Part shown: positions 20,337 through 29,983 of the stretch, piece by piece | How the letters are laid out: each line of letters starts with the position of its first letter | How positions within the stretch are numbered: the first letter of the stretch is position 1 | NCBI GenBank assembly: GCA_947466075.1 | Contig: CANIBP010000022.1 | Location: forward strand, 20,013-84,012 | Direction: 5' to 3' | From: Verrucomicrobiaceae bacterium | GTDB lineage: Bacteria; Verrucomicrobiota; Verrucomicrobiia; Verrucomicrobiales; Verrucomicrobiaceae | Length of the DNA stretch: 64,000 nt | The notes under the pieces: model-generated | Told to the model about the DNA's origin: nothing | Databases searched by the model: none | What the model saw: only the letters and a program-made list of their open reading frames with translations | Position numbers and translations under genes: made by a program

Positions 20337-21539
20337 GGCATGGAGAAAATAGTTAACATAACTAAAATAATACGATCAACGCCTCTATCCAAGCCTTTTT
20401 GCTTGTTTTGCTGCTTTTTTCCGCCAGCGGTGCGCCGCGTGATTTTGCTCCTAACGGCTGGCTTTGGCGATGGACACAACACCGCCGCGCGTTCCGTGGC
20501 GGAGGCGCTTGAACGTCTGTGTCCCGGTGAAACCATCGAGGTGAGTGATCTCATCAGCGAGGCGATGCCGCGGCTCTCGGACGTCAGCAAGGCGCTCTAC
20601 CAGCTTGCCATCACCCACTGGCCCGCTGCTTGGCGTGTCACGTATGAGTTGATGGGCAAACGCAGCGTCACTGGCCCGGACTCCAAATGGCAGACTGGCC
20701 TGATCAATGCCCTGAAGCAGCGCATCGCTGAGAAGCAGCCGCGACTCATCATCAGCACGTATCCGCTTTACGCCGTGCTCTTGGAGACACTCGGACATAC
20801 GCAGAAGGTGCCGCCGCTTGCCACGATCATCACCGACTCCATCAGCGTGAACCGCATCTGGGTCATGTCTGGCAGTGATCTGTTTTGCGTCGCCGATGAG
20901 GAGACGAAGAAAGTCGTCATCGGTTTCGGCGTGCCGGAGTCAAAGATACGCGTCACGGGCTTCCCAGTCAGTCTTGCCTTCACTGAGCCGCTGGCAGAGA
21001 CACCTGCGCATGTCGGCGCACGCATTCTGTATCTGCCATCGACCACCGGCCGTCGTGTGGCCGCCACACTGGAGGCTTTGAAGCCGATCCTGCTTGCTGG
21101 AGCCAAGCTCACGCTGCCTGTCGGTAAGCATGCTTCGCGTCTCCATCATGTTTTGCGCCGCTTCACCGATGCGCTCCCGCCCGACACGGTGGACATCATT
21201 GGCTGGACGAAGCGCATTCCCGAGTTTCTCCGCACGCACGATGTCGTCATCTGCAAAGCCGGTGGTGCCATCCTGCATGAGGTGCTCGCGGCGAAGATCC
21301 CCGCTGTCATTGATTACGTCGTCCCTGGCCAGGAGGAGGGCAATGCCGAGGTGCTGACCAAGTGCGGCGGTGGCATTGTCACCCACACAGCCCAGCAAAC
21401 CGCCGACGCCGTTGCCAGCATCCTTACCAACGACGGTGCCGTTGGCCGCCGCATGCGTGCCAGCATGGCGAAGCTCAGCGTGCCTGATGCCGCCCTGCGC
21501 ACCGCCAAGGCGTCACTTGCCGTCGCGGATGGAAAGTAA
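20304..21539 (+). CDS. MGDG synthase/processive diacylglycerol glycosyltransferase-family protein
   Basis: 'VILLLTAGFGDGHNTAARSVAEAL', 'GWTKRIPEFLRTHDVVICKAGGAILHEVLAAKIPAVIDYVVPGQEEGNAEVL'. True start probably downstream of 20304. Confidence 0.82.
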   Translation: MAGGDGLLPSHGMEKIVNITKIIRSTPLSKPFCLFCCFFPPAVRRVILLLTAGFGDGHNTAARSVAEALERLCPGETIEVSDLISEAMPRLSDVSKALYQLAITHWPAAWRVTYELMGKRSVTGPDSKWQTGLINALKQRIAEKQPRLIISTYPLYAVLLETLGHTQKVPPLATIITDSISVNRIWVMSGSDLFCVADEETKKVVIGFGVPESKIRVTGFPVSLAFTEPLAETPAHVGARILYLPSTTGRRVAATLEALKPILLAGAKLTLPVGKHASRLHHVLRRFTDALPPDTVDIIGWTKRIPEFLRTHDVVICKAGGAILHEVLAAKIPAVIDYVVPGQEEGNAEVLTKCGGGIVTHTAQQTADAVASILTNDGAVGRRMRASMAKLSVPDAALRTAKASLAVADGK

Positions 21540-21924
21540 TCCGCCAGTTCCCGTCGTCTGCGCCATCATCGTGCGTGATGACTTGGTCATGCTCGCGCAG
21601 CGTCCACCGGACAAAAAACTGGGCGGCCTGTGGGAATTTCCCGGCGGCAAAGTTGAAGCGAATGAGTCTGCCGAAGCCGCCTTGCATCGTGAACTTCACG
21701 AAGAACTCGGCTGCACCGTGCGCATCACCCGCACGCTGCCATCCTTCGTTCACGCTTACTCGTGGGGCAGCATCGAACTCATTCCGTTTCTTTGTGAACT
21801 TACCGCTGATGGCCCCGAACCGCATCCGCATGAGCACACCGCCCTCGTCTGGGTTGAACGTGAACAACTGCGTGCCTACGAACTCGCGCCCGCCGATGTG
21901 CCACTGCTCACGGCTTTACTTTAG
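21529..21924 (+). CDS. MutT-type NUDIX hydrolase
   Basis: Nudix box 'GGKVEANESAEAALHRELHEELG'; start at 21529 overlaps previous stop. Confidence 0.92.
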   Translation: MESNPPVPVVCAIIVRDDLVMLAQRPPDKKLGGLWEFPGGKVEANESAEAALHRELHEELGCTVRITRTLPSFVHAYSWGSIELIPFLCELTADGPEPHPHEHTALVWVEREQLRAYELAPADVPLLTALL

Positions 21925-22552
21925 ACGGGGCACGCTTCGGTTTGCCCCACGCACCGCATTTAGCGGCCTTAGCATCACGCTCCAATGAGCGTAGGCGGTT
22001 CTCGAAGTCGAATTCACGCTGTCCATCTGGCATCACCGTGCCCTTGGTATGAATCCGGCACAGGCCAGCCTTCACCAATTTCTCCGACAATTCCTCGCCA
22101 TCGTCAAAGAACACCAGCGCATACGAGCGTGCACTGTCATACACACGCTCCCAGCGTGTTTGGATCGTGAATCGCTGCTCACGCAGTAGTTTTTCCGTGA
22201 ACGCCTTTGCCTCCATGCCCGTGGCCACGGTTTGCGGAATGCTCAAGCCGCCGAAATAGCCTGCCTGATCCTTCAACCGGTCATTCACCAGCGAATACTG
22301 CCGTTTCTCCGGGCAATCGACGAAATACAGCCGCAGCACCTGCTCGCCGCCGTCATGCGTAATCTTGAAACTATCGCCATCGTTGTTCGCATCATCCACC
22401 AAACGCGCATGTTTCAGCACCACGAAGCTGCCATCATGTTCCGGCCTCGGTGGCGCTGGTTTGTCGCGAAAATGCTGCCACGCCTGCAGCAGCGCGACAC
22501 TCAGCCACACCAGCAGCCACAGATTGCGCGAGAGCTTCGACCGCGTCTTCAT
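21908..22552 (-). CDS. Staphylococcal nuclease-like (thermonuclease) domain protein
   Basis: 'DGDSFKITHDGGEQVLRLYFVDCPE', 'YDSARSYALVFFDDGEELSEKLVKAGLCRI'. Confidence 0.85.
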   Translation of the reverse strand: MKTRSKLSRNLWLLVWLSVALLQAWQHFRDKPAPPRPEHDGSFVVLKHARLVDDANNDGDSFKITHDGGEQVLRLYFVDCPEKRQYSLVNDRLKDQAGYFGGLSIPQTVATGMEAKAFTEKLLREQRFTIQTRWERVYDSARSYALVFFDDGEELSEKLVKAGLCRIHTKGTVMPDGQREFDFENRLRSLERDAKAAKCGAWGKPKRAPSKVKP

Positions 22553-23244
22553 GTCCCGCGCTTGTTGCCAAACAAATCAATGTGCAGCCGCGGTGAATAG
22601 CGCCAACCGGTCTGCTTGCAGACTTCCACCAGCCAAGCCTGCCGCAAGCGCAGCACCTCGGGTTGTATGCCCTCCGGCATGAGCAGAATTTGTTCCGGTC
22701 TCACCGGCACACCGATCGAATCCACCACCGCGCGCACCTCTTCGACATCCGCCTCGCTCGCGACGACGAATTTGAGCTGAAACTCATACGCCGAGCACCA
22801 CGCTCGCAACACCTCCGGCTGCAAGCGAAGCCGCTCATGCTTCTCCACCCACGCTTTGCCCGCCAAGACTTCATCTGGCGTCGAATGCGCCAGTTTCGGA
22901 CTGATCGAGGCCAGATCACACGCCACACCCTCCGGCGCAATCGTTCCTGCCGTTTCAATCGTGATATGCTTCCCAGCCTCACGTAGTTTGGATAACAACA
23001 CCGCCATCTCCTTCGCAATCATCGGCTCCCCACCCGTCACGACGACAAAACGCGTCGGATGCTGGTTCACCGCAGCGAGAATGGCCGCCACGCTCATCTC
23101 ATCGCCTTCCGGCTTCCACGACGCATAGGGTGTGTCACACCATCCGCAACGCAGGTTGCACCCCGAAGTCCGCACAAACACCGACGGTGTCCCAATGAGC
23201 GATCCCTCGCCCTGCACGGAATAAAAGATCTCGGAGATCAGCAT
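22549..23244 (-). CDS. queE: 7-carboxy-7-deazaguanine synthase
   Basis: 'EIFYSVQGEGSLIGTPSVFVRTSGCNLRCGWCDTPYASW' (radical SAM CxxxCxxC), 'VVTGGEPM'. Start at 23244 or 23256. Confidence 0.94.
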   Translation of the reverse strand: MLISEIFYSVQGEGSLIGTPSVFVRTSGCNLRCGWCDTPYASWKPEGDEMSVAAILAAVNQHPTRFVVVTGGEPMIAKEMAVLLSKLREAGKHITIETAGTIAPEGVACDLASISPKLAHSTPDEVLAGKAWVEKHERLRLQPEVLRAWCSAYEFQLKFVVASEADVEEVRAVVDSIGVPVRPEQILLMPEGIQPEVLRLRQAWLVEVCKQTGWRYSPRLHIDLFGNKRGT

Positions 23245-24581
23245 GGAGCTTTCCATTCCGCCGCGTGGCGGGCAAAAGCAAGTGAAGCAAGCTTCAGTGT
23301 TTCGTCGATGTCGGCCTGCGTATGAGCGAGGCTGATGAACCACAGGCCACGTTCGATGGCGCGGACGCCTTCTTCGAGGAGGCAGCGGCGCAAGTGCGCC
23401 CAGCGTGGGGCGTCGTGGCGCTGAACGTAGTCGCGGTAGTCCAGAATGGGGCCTTCCTCGACATCGGGCTTGAGCATGGTGCAGTGGAAGACGAGGCCGA
23501 AGCCCTGCGGCAGGACGGGAACCTCATGCTGCTGGGCGAGCTGGCAGAGGCCGGCCATCAACTGCTCGCCGAGGTGAATCATGCCTGCCGGATGCGTGTC
23601 GCCGAGGGCGATGACTTGATCGAGGCACCATTTCGCAGCAGCGAGGCAGAGCGGATTGGCGTTCAAGGTGCCGGCATGCACGACCTGGCCGCTGATGATC
23701 TTGGCGAAGAACTTTTCTTTGCCGACGAGCGCGGCGAAGGGGACACCGCCGCCGACGGCCTTGCCGAGAATGGTCAGATCGGGAACGAAGCCGAGGAATT
23801 TTTGGGCGCAACCGGCTCCGAAGCGGAAGCCGGTGATGGTTTCATCGGCGATCATGACGATGCCGTTTTCGTCGCACAATTCGCGGATGGTGTCGATCAT
23901 GCCGGGCACGGGCGGCATGCAGCCGGTGTTGCAGAGCACGGGTTCAAAGATGATCGCGGCGATCTGGCCGTGATGTTCCTTCACTCGCTGACGCAGATGC
24001 TCAGGATCGTTCCAGCGGGCAACCACAAAAGTGTTCAGCACCTCGGGGATCACGCCTTGGCTCGGATGCAGCCGCGTGGGGTCGTCCTCGCTGCCCCATT
24101 GGTCTGGCGGCGGAGCAAAACCGACGAGTCCTTCATCGCTCCAGCCGTGATAATGGCCTTCAAACTTCAACACCAGCGGTCTGCCAGTATGCGCCCGCGC
24201 CAGACGCAGCGCGGAGAGCACGACCTCGGTGGCGGAATTGTTGAAGCGCACCCGTTCGGCACCGGGGATCATCTTTTGCAGCCGTTCCGCCACTTCAATC
24301 TCCAATTCGCTCTGCGCCGCCCAGTGCGTGCCTTTGTGAGCCTGCTCGGCGATGGCATCGGCCATGCCTTTCGGCGCATGACCATAAAGGATCGCGCCCT
24401 GGCCGATCTGGAAGTCGATGTACTCGTTGCCATCGACATCAAAGAGCCGCGAGCCGCTGCCGTGGTCGAAATACAGCGGCACGGGGGCCTCCATCTTGCG
24501 GATGCCGCTGTTCACGCCAGCGGCGATGCTGCGCTGGGCTCGGGCGAAGAGTTCGACGGACTTCGGGAAGACGTAAGACAT
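23238..24581 (-). CDS. Class III aminotransferase, glutamate-1-semialdehyde aminomutase-like
   Basis: 'RVRFNNSATEVVLSALRLARA', 'IADETITGFRFG', PLP Lys motif 'LGKAVGGGVPFAALVG'. Confidence 0.88.
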   Translation of the reverse strand: MSYVFPKSVELFARAQRSIAAGVNSGIRKMEAPVPLYFDHGSGSRLFDVDGNEYIDFQIGQGAILYGHAPKGMADAIAEQAHKGTHWAAQSELEIEVAERLQKMIPGAERVRFNNSATEVVLSALRLARAHTGRPLVLKFEGHYHGWSDEGLVGFAPPPDQWGSEDDPTRLHPSQGVIPEVLNTFVVARWNDPEHLRQRVKEHHGQIAAIIFEPVLCNTGCMPPVPGMIDTIRELCDENGIVMIADETITGFRFGAGCAQKFLGFVPDLTILGKAVGGGVPFAALVGKEKFFAKIISGQVVHAGTLNANPLCLAAAKWCLDQVIALGDTHPAGMIHLGEQLMAGLCQLAQQHEVPVLPQGFGLVFHCTMLKPDVEEGPILDYRDYVQRHDAPRWAHLRRCLLEEGVRAIERGLWFISLAHTQADIDETLKLASLAFARHAAEWKAPC

Positions 24582-24597
24582 GGCGGTTGGATGGGAA

Positions 24598-24906
24598 TCA
24601 ATGCAGCGGCGAGCTGTCATAGATCACCACGCGATCCCAGAACGTCTTGCACGCAGCAACGAAGCGTAAATGCTTGGGGCACTCTTTCTGGTAGAACACA
24701 TGATCCGCCATGTTTTTGAAGTGCAGCGTCAGCGAGTAAGTGAACGAGTGGTCGCAGACGGGCCGCCTCTCCGTATCCGCTGGCTTGCCGACGAAGGCGT
24801 GAACGAGATAATCAATTTCAAGCAGGTGCATCAGCTCGGCTTCGAAAGTGGCACGTTGTTCGGAGGTGAGGTCGGCTTTGAGCCAGAAATAGACGTTATG
24901 AATCAT
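24598..24906 (-). CDS. Dabb-family (stress-responsive alpha/beta barrel) protein
   Basis: 'MIHNVYFWLKADLTSEQRATFEAELMHLLEI...DHSFTYSLTLHFKNMADHVFYQ'; start trimmed from 25017. Confidence 0.82.
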   Translation of the reverse strand: MIHNVYFWLKADLTSEQRATFEAELMHLLEIDYLVHAFVGKPADTERRPVCDHSFTYSLTLHFKNMADHVFYQKECPKHLRFVAACKTFWDRVVIYDSSPLH

Positions 24907-25097
24907 GGTGGCGGAATGGGTAAGTCGCAGAAATCTCATGTGCAATGCTAATGATGACGGTTTCGATGCGTTTAGTTGCCTGAAGATGTGGTGCCCATGA
25001 GGCATCCGCCTCTTCACTCAACGGACGATGGCCCCACTGGGAACGACTGAAAGTCCGCGTTGCACGTCAACACTAACAATGCAAACCTAGTACCATC

Positions 25098-25358
25098 ATG
25101 ACCACCCCCACCATCCTCGCCATCGGTCCCCTCGGCACGCCCGAGATGATCATCATTGGAATCCTCATCCTCGTGCTGTTTGGCGCGAAAAAACTGCCCA
25201 CCTTTGCCCGCAGTCTCGGCAAAAGCATGGGTGAGTTCAAAAAGGCCCGCACGGAGTTCGAAGCCGAACTTCACAACGCTCAGGAAGAAGTCGAGCGTCC
25301 GAAAATCTCGTCCCCGCAGGAAAAGCGCCAGCCGGTCTCCAGCGTCGAGGATTCCTAA
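25098..25358 (+). CDS. tatA: Sec-independent translocase TatA/E family protein
   Basis: 'LGTPEMIIIGILILVLFGAKKLPTFARSLGKSMGEFKKA' TM + FGxKKLP + amphipathic helix. Confidence 0.95.
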   Translation: MTTPTILAIGPLGTPEMIIIGILILVLFGAKKLPTFARSLGKSMGEFKKARTEFEAELHNAQEEVERPKISSPQEKRQPVSSVEDS

Positions 25359-25368
25359 CTCAAACGGC

Positions 25369-26316
25369 ATGTCTCTCTGGCATTTCATCACGCGGCGGGT
25401 CATTGGACCCGCCGTTTTCGTTCTCACGGCGGCGCTGTTGTCTGCCGCCGAGCCGGAGCGTCTCACGTTCTGCTCCTACAACCTCAAGAACTGGCTCACG
25501 ATGGACCGGTTCGACATGCAGACTTATAAAACGCTGCCTTCGGCCCCCAAACCCGAGGACGAACGCGTGCGCGTGGTGAAGATCCTCGCTGCCATCAAGC
25601 CCGACATCCTCGGTGTCTGCGAAATTGGCACCGCTGATGATCTCGCGGATCTGCAAAAGCGCCTCAAGGCGGCTGGAATCGACCTGCCGCACACGGAACT
25701 CGCCCATGGTGGCGATCCGGTGCGCCGCCTCGCGTTGCTGTCGCGTCTGCCCATCAAGGCGCGCAATTCGCAGACGGATCTCAAATATCAGCTCGGCGAT
25801 CAAACGCTGCCGTTTCAACGTGGTATTCTCGATGCCACCATCGCCATCACGCCCACCTTCGATCTGCATCTCGTGGGCGTGCATTTGAAGTCGAAACGCG
25901 AAGTCACCGAGTCCGACCAAGCCCAGATGCGCCGCAATGAGGCCCGGCTGCTGCGCAAGCACCTCGACTCCATCTTCACCAAGGAACCCGGCGCGCGCAT
26001 TCTCGCCTACGGCGACTTCAACGAGCACCGCAACGAACCTGCCATTGGCGACATCATGGGCAGTCCGCGCACCAGCGACACCGCAATGCAGGATGTCTGG
26101 CTGAAGGATGTGGACGGCGAGGTCTGGACCCACTTCTGGGACGCGGCAGACACCTACTCACGCCTCGACTACTGCTTCGCCAGCCGCCTGCTGCGCCCGC
26201 ATCTTGACTATCGAAGCTGCTTCATCTACTCCGCACGTGACTTCGACAAAGCGAGCGATCATCGCCCGCTGGTCATCAAGATCAGCCCGGAGCCGATCTT
26301 GAAGAAGGAAGAGTAG
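25369..26316 (+). CDS. Endonuclease/exonuclease/phosphatase family protein, exported
   Basis: Signal 'VIGPAVFVLTAALLSAAEP'; 'FCSYNLKNWL', 'GVCEIG', 'GDFNEH', 'DHRPLVI'. ORF track start at 25156 overlaps tatA and is too long. Confidence 0.88.
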   Translation: MSLWHFITRRVIGPAVFVLTAALLSAAEPERLTFCSYNLKNWLTMDRFDMQTYKTLPSAPKPEDERVRVVKILAAIKPDILGVCEIGTADDLADLQKRLKAAGIDLPHTELAHGGDPVRRLALLSRLPIKARNSQTDLKYQLGDQTLPFQRGILDATIAITPTFDLHLVGVHLKSKREVTESDQAQMRRNEARLLRKHLDSIFTKEPGARILAYGDFNEHRNEPAIGDIMGSPRTSDTAMQDVWLKDVDGEVWTHFWDAADTYSRLDYCFASRLLRPHLDYRSCFIYSARDFDKASDHRPLVIKISPEPILKKEE

Positions 26317-26318
26317 GC

Positions 26319-27089
26319 TCAGAGCACGTTCACCGCTGCGCCGCCATCGACGACGATGGTCTGGCCGGTGATGTAGCTGCCGGCTTCGCTGGCGAGCATG
26401 AGTGCGGGACCGGCGAGTTCGCGTGGTGCGGCCCAGCGTTTCACCGCGGTGCGGTCAGCGAAGTATTGCTTCTCCTCGTCGTTGAGGAGCTTGCCGGGCA
26501 TGTCGGTGAGGAAAGGACCGGGGCAGAGGCAGTTCACGGTGATGCCGTAAGGGCCGAGATCGAGCGCACTGGCACGCGCGAGACCGATGAGCGCGGCTTT
26601 GCAGGCGCAATAGACGTTGCGCTTCAAACGACCACCAACGCCGAGCACGCTGGAGATGTGAATGACGCGGCCCCACTTGCGCGCCTTCATGCCGGGCACC
26701 ACAGCGCGGGTCAGGCTCATCACGGCCGTGAGATCGACCTCGACATTGCGATCCCAGACCTCATCGGTGATCTCATCGATCGCCTGCGGGTTGTTGATGC
26801 CGGCGTTGTTGACCAGAATGTCGATCTTGCCGAGGCGTTTCTCGGCTTCGACCGCCAACGCTTTGACAGCGGCACGGTCCGCCATGTCCGCGACCATCCA
26901 TTCCACTTTGACGCTCAACCCCTCACCGATTTCAGCAGCGGCGGCCTTGAGTTCATCCGCATTGCGGCTGGAGATGAAGACATCAGCGCCTGCTTCCGCG
27001 AAACCGCGTGCCATCGCTTTACCGAGACCTTTGCTACCGCCAGTGACGAGTGCTGCTTTGCCGGAGAGATTGAAGAGGGGTGAGGACAT
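26319..27089 (-). CDS. SDR-family oxidoreductase
   Basis: 'ALVTGGSKGLGKAMARGFAEAGA', 'NNAG', 'YCACKAALIGLARA', 'TGQTIVVDGGAAVN'. The usual YxxxK catalytic motif is present. Confidence 0.94.
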   Translation of the reverse strand: MSSPLFNLSGKAALVTGGSKGLGKAMARGFAEAGADVFISSRNADELKAAAAEIGEGLSVKVEWMVADMADRAAVKALAVEAEKRLGKIDILVNNAGINNPQAIDEITDEVWDRNVEVDLTAVMSLTRAVVPGMKARKWGRVIHISSVLGVGGRLKRNVYCACKAALIGLARASALDLGPYGITVNCLCPGPFLTDMPGKLLNDEEKQYFADRTAVKRWAAPRELAGPALMLASEAGSYITGQTIVVDGGAAVNVL

Positions 27090-27364
27090 GCGCGCGGTTT
27101 AGCATGTGTCCATGAACTGCGCGAGCAGAAAGCGCATCAAGCCACCCGGTGTGGCACGTTGCTGATGCCGTCGTTGTCAGTGCCTCGTGGGTTAGTTAAA
27201 AACAGGCCTGCATACCGCTGTGGCTGATCTCAGGTTATTCGGCCAACCCACAATGGAAAACCTGCCTGCTCGGGTTCTTCGCGATTTAGTTTGTCAGCCA
27301 GTTGCAGCCTGACATTTTCCAAAGCAGCAGTCGCAAAGCACTGCTGACCAGGATGGCAGCAGGC

Positions 27365-28322
27365 CTACGGCATCAGCTCTGGCGGGCCACCCACAGGAAC
27401 ATCGGAGATGCCACCGGAGCCGGGCGGCCATTCACAGTCCTGCTTGTAAAGCAGACGCCAGAGCTTCTGCTGCACACGGCCTTGTTCGCCGTCAGGACGT
27501 GTGAAGGGCTGCGGCCAGGACTTGAGATAGAGGTAGTGTGGAGTGTCGCGCTTCTCGATGAAGAAATCAGCGGCCAGTACTTCCTCTTTGGTGCAAGGCG
27601 CATACGTCCAGAAGTGAGGACCGATCCACATCTCCGAAGAAATGCTATGGGGCTGGTTCTGTGTGCCGCGTCGGGAGCCGGGATTCAAACTCGTGTCTAG
27701 CACATGCACATCATCTAAAGGGGGGGGCTTCGATTGTTTTGTCTCTAAACCCGTCAATCGAGCCGTATTTCCGAGCATACGACTTCTTGTCTGTCGTGAC
27801 CTGCCATCCGACATAAAGAGGACAACTAACAGATGCTAGGCACAGACGACCTATGCTTGCCATGTGTGCAACAAACTCGCCATAATCAAGCGATGCAGGC
27901 ATCCGGTCACTGGTCAATCCAAGTGAACCCAGGCCACCCGTGGGTGGAAGTCCTGGGACGGAGGAATCGGGGACTTCACTGTAATGGATCATTGGCAGCT
28001 TGTAATTGCAGTCCAGCCAAAAGCTCATGGCATTGTCTTGTATTAGCAGCTTCCCGATATCTGCAAGAGCCAGCAATTCTGTCCACTCCCTGTCTTCGCC
28101 GTATTCGTTGAAAACCTTTCGAAACAGCCGGTAACGATCTGCACCCAGTCCGAGCTTCTCCCAAAACTGAGTCGAGGACCGGAACATTTCCAGCGCACTG
28201 ATGGAAACTGAGGCCCAGAAAATACCAATTCCAAAACTTGGTGGTGGTTTCATGATCATGGCATAAAGACAAAGGGAAAACGGGGTCAGGCTGCAACTCC
28301 ATGACAAAATTCTGGCGTTCAT
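27365..28322 (-). pseudogene. Hypothetical gene split into two frames at an 8-G tract (27720-27727)
   Basis: ORFs 27711..28322 and 27365..27814 on minus strand abut in different frames exactly at the homopolymer; one-base indel would join '...YGSIDGFRDKTIEAPP' to 'PLDDVHVLDTSLNPGSRRG...'. Confidence 0.55.
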
Positions 28323-28513
28323 TTTTTACAGAATCGCGGAAGCATAAATGAGTTTTAAGGTGCAACTAAATGACAAAAAACGCTATCATCATTACGGCAT
28401 ACAACATTTGTTACCTAGCTACACACTGGCCCTTCTTCGTTTGCCCGTATCAACTTCGCGCGCGGAAAACGCATCACGTCACTCGGCGTGGCGCTTGCGG
28501 TATTTTGGAGGGA

Positions 28514-28547
28514 TAAAAAAACGGAGTGATGCGAGGCACCACTCCGT
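28514..28547 (-). terminator. Rho-independent terminator
   Basis: ACGGAGTG...CACTCCGT stem (28521-28547) followed by T-run on minus strand; just after the 28571-29950 gene. Confidence 0.75.
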
Positions 28548-28570
28548 TCGTTGATTGGATGGAAGCGAGA

Positions 28571-29950
28571 TTACTTTTTCGCGTCTGCTGCTGGCTTGGC
28601 CGGTTCCGCTGGCTTCTCGCCGGTGACGGGGTTGGCATTGGCCGCAGGAGCGGGTTTGATCTCGGTCTTGGGAGTTTCGGGCAGCGGAGATGAAGGGGCG
28701 GAGAGTGCAGGTGCAGTGGGAGCGGGCTTCAGGCCTTGGAGCATTTTTTGCACGTTGGGCAGGCCGCCCGTGGTGGCATCTCCAGGGGCTGCGGTGGGTT
28801 CTTTCTTCTCGGGTTCGGCGAGGATTTCGCTGCGCTTCTTGAGGAGGCTGCTGATGGTGTATTCCGTGACTTCATAGACCCAGCCGTTGAGCTTCTGCTC
28901 GGCGGCGAGCTTCTCGGCGAGCTTCTTCTTTTCCTCGGCGAAGGCGTCGTCGTTTTTCTTTTTGTCTTCGGGTTTCTCATCCTTCACGGCAGCGCGCTCC
29001 TTGGGCAGTTCGGCGCTGACGGCGACGGTGAGGTAGTATTTGTCACCGCTGCCATCCTTGCCGGCCTGTTTCACGGCCTGCACGGCGTAGGTGAAGCCAT
29101 CGAAGGTGGTGATCTTGGCCTTCACGGCGTCTTTCATGAGTTCGGCCGCTTTGTCTTTGCCCAGCACGTCATTGAAGGTGGGGCTGGAGAGCAGGGTGGC
29201 GATGGAGACCTTGGCGGTGTCGATGCGTTCGCCGGGTTTGGCACCTTCGAGTGGAAACTCGGGTGCTTCGGCATCTGCACGGGCAGCTTTCCAGGAGTCT
29301 TCGGGCTTGGGGGCGGTGACTTCGATGGCTTTGATCTTCTGCACGTCGAAGAAGGCCTTTTCGATCCAACTGTCGGCTTTGGTGTCGAGGTCCTCGAAAG
29401 TGTTGCCGATGGTCCAGATGGTGTCGCCATCTTCGGGAATGCGCACGAGGCGCTCGCTGCTGCCGCTCATGGGCGAGGCGTTGGGATTGCCGGAGCTGGT
29501 GATGCTGCCGCCGAGGACGAGGGACTTCTTGATGTTGCCTTTGCCATCGAGCAATTCGACGAGGGTGCCGATGCCGTAGGCGTTGGGTTCGCCGGGAGGC
29601 TGGACACCGATCTTGCCCCAGGATTCTTTACCGACGCGCTGCTTGCGGGCGATTTTCTGCTCTTTCAGGGCCAGCAGGGCACGGCTGATCTTCTCGAAGC
29701 TGGCTTCGTAGCCGCCACGTTCCGCGAGGGTCCAAACGGTGCCGTTGAGAGCGACGTTGACCTCGTTTTTCTCGTCTTTGAGGCGGATTTTCTGCACGCT
29801 GTTCACGTCGAGGTCTGGCAGGAGCATCTCGCGCGAGGGAGCGCCGATGCGGGAGCCGGAGCTGAGGCGGGAACTGCGGTCTTTCTGCTGATAAAGAGCG
29901 GCTCCGACGAGTGCGACGAGCACGGCGGTCAGGATGATGATCTTTTTCAT
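28571..29950 (-). CDS. DUF4340 domain-containing protein
   Basis: N-terminal TM, 'DLDVNSVQKIRLKDEKNEVNVALNGTVWTLAERGGYEASFEKISRAL' typical of DUF4340; follows GldG-like gene. Confidence 0.85.
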   Translation of the reverse strand: MKKIIILTAVLVALVGAALYQQKDRSSRLSSGSRIGAPSREMLLPDLDVNSVQKIRLKDEKNEVNVALNGTVWTLAERGGYEASFEKISRALLALKEQKIARKQRVGKESWGKIGVQPPGEPNAYGIGTLVELLDGKGNIKKSLVLGGSITSSGNPNASPMSGSSERLVRIPEDGDTIWTIGNTFEDLDTKADSWIEKAFFDVQKIKAIEVTAPKPEDSWKAARADAEAPEFPLEGAKPGERIDTAKVSIATLLSSPTFNDVLGKDKAAELMKDAVKAKITTFDGFTYAVQAVKQAGKDGSGDKYYLTVAVSAELPKERAAVKDEKPEDKKKNDDAFAEEKKKLAEKLAAEQKLNGWVYEVTEYTISSLLKKRSEILAEPEKKEPTAAPGDATTGGLPNVQKMLQGLKPAPTAPALSAPSSPLPETPKTEIKPAPAANANPVTGEKPAEPAKPAADAKK

Positions 29951-29983
29951 GGGTGGTCGATGAGGTTGGAAATGGAGGGAAGG

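Noticed and set aside
23322-24719. 465-aa plus-strand ORF
   Set aside because: Antisense shadow of the GSA-aminomutase-like gene, whose motifs are clear on the other strand.
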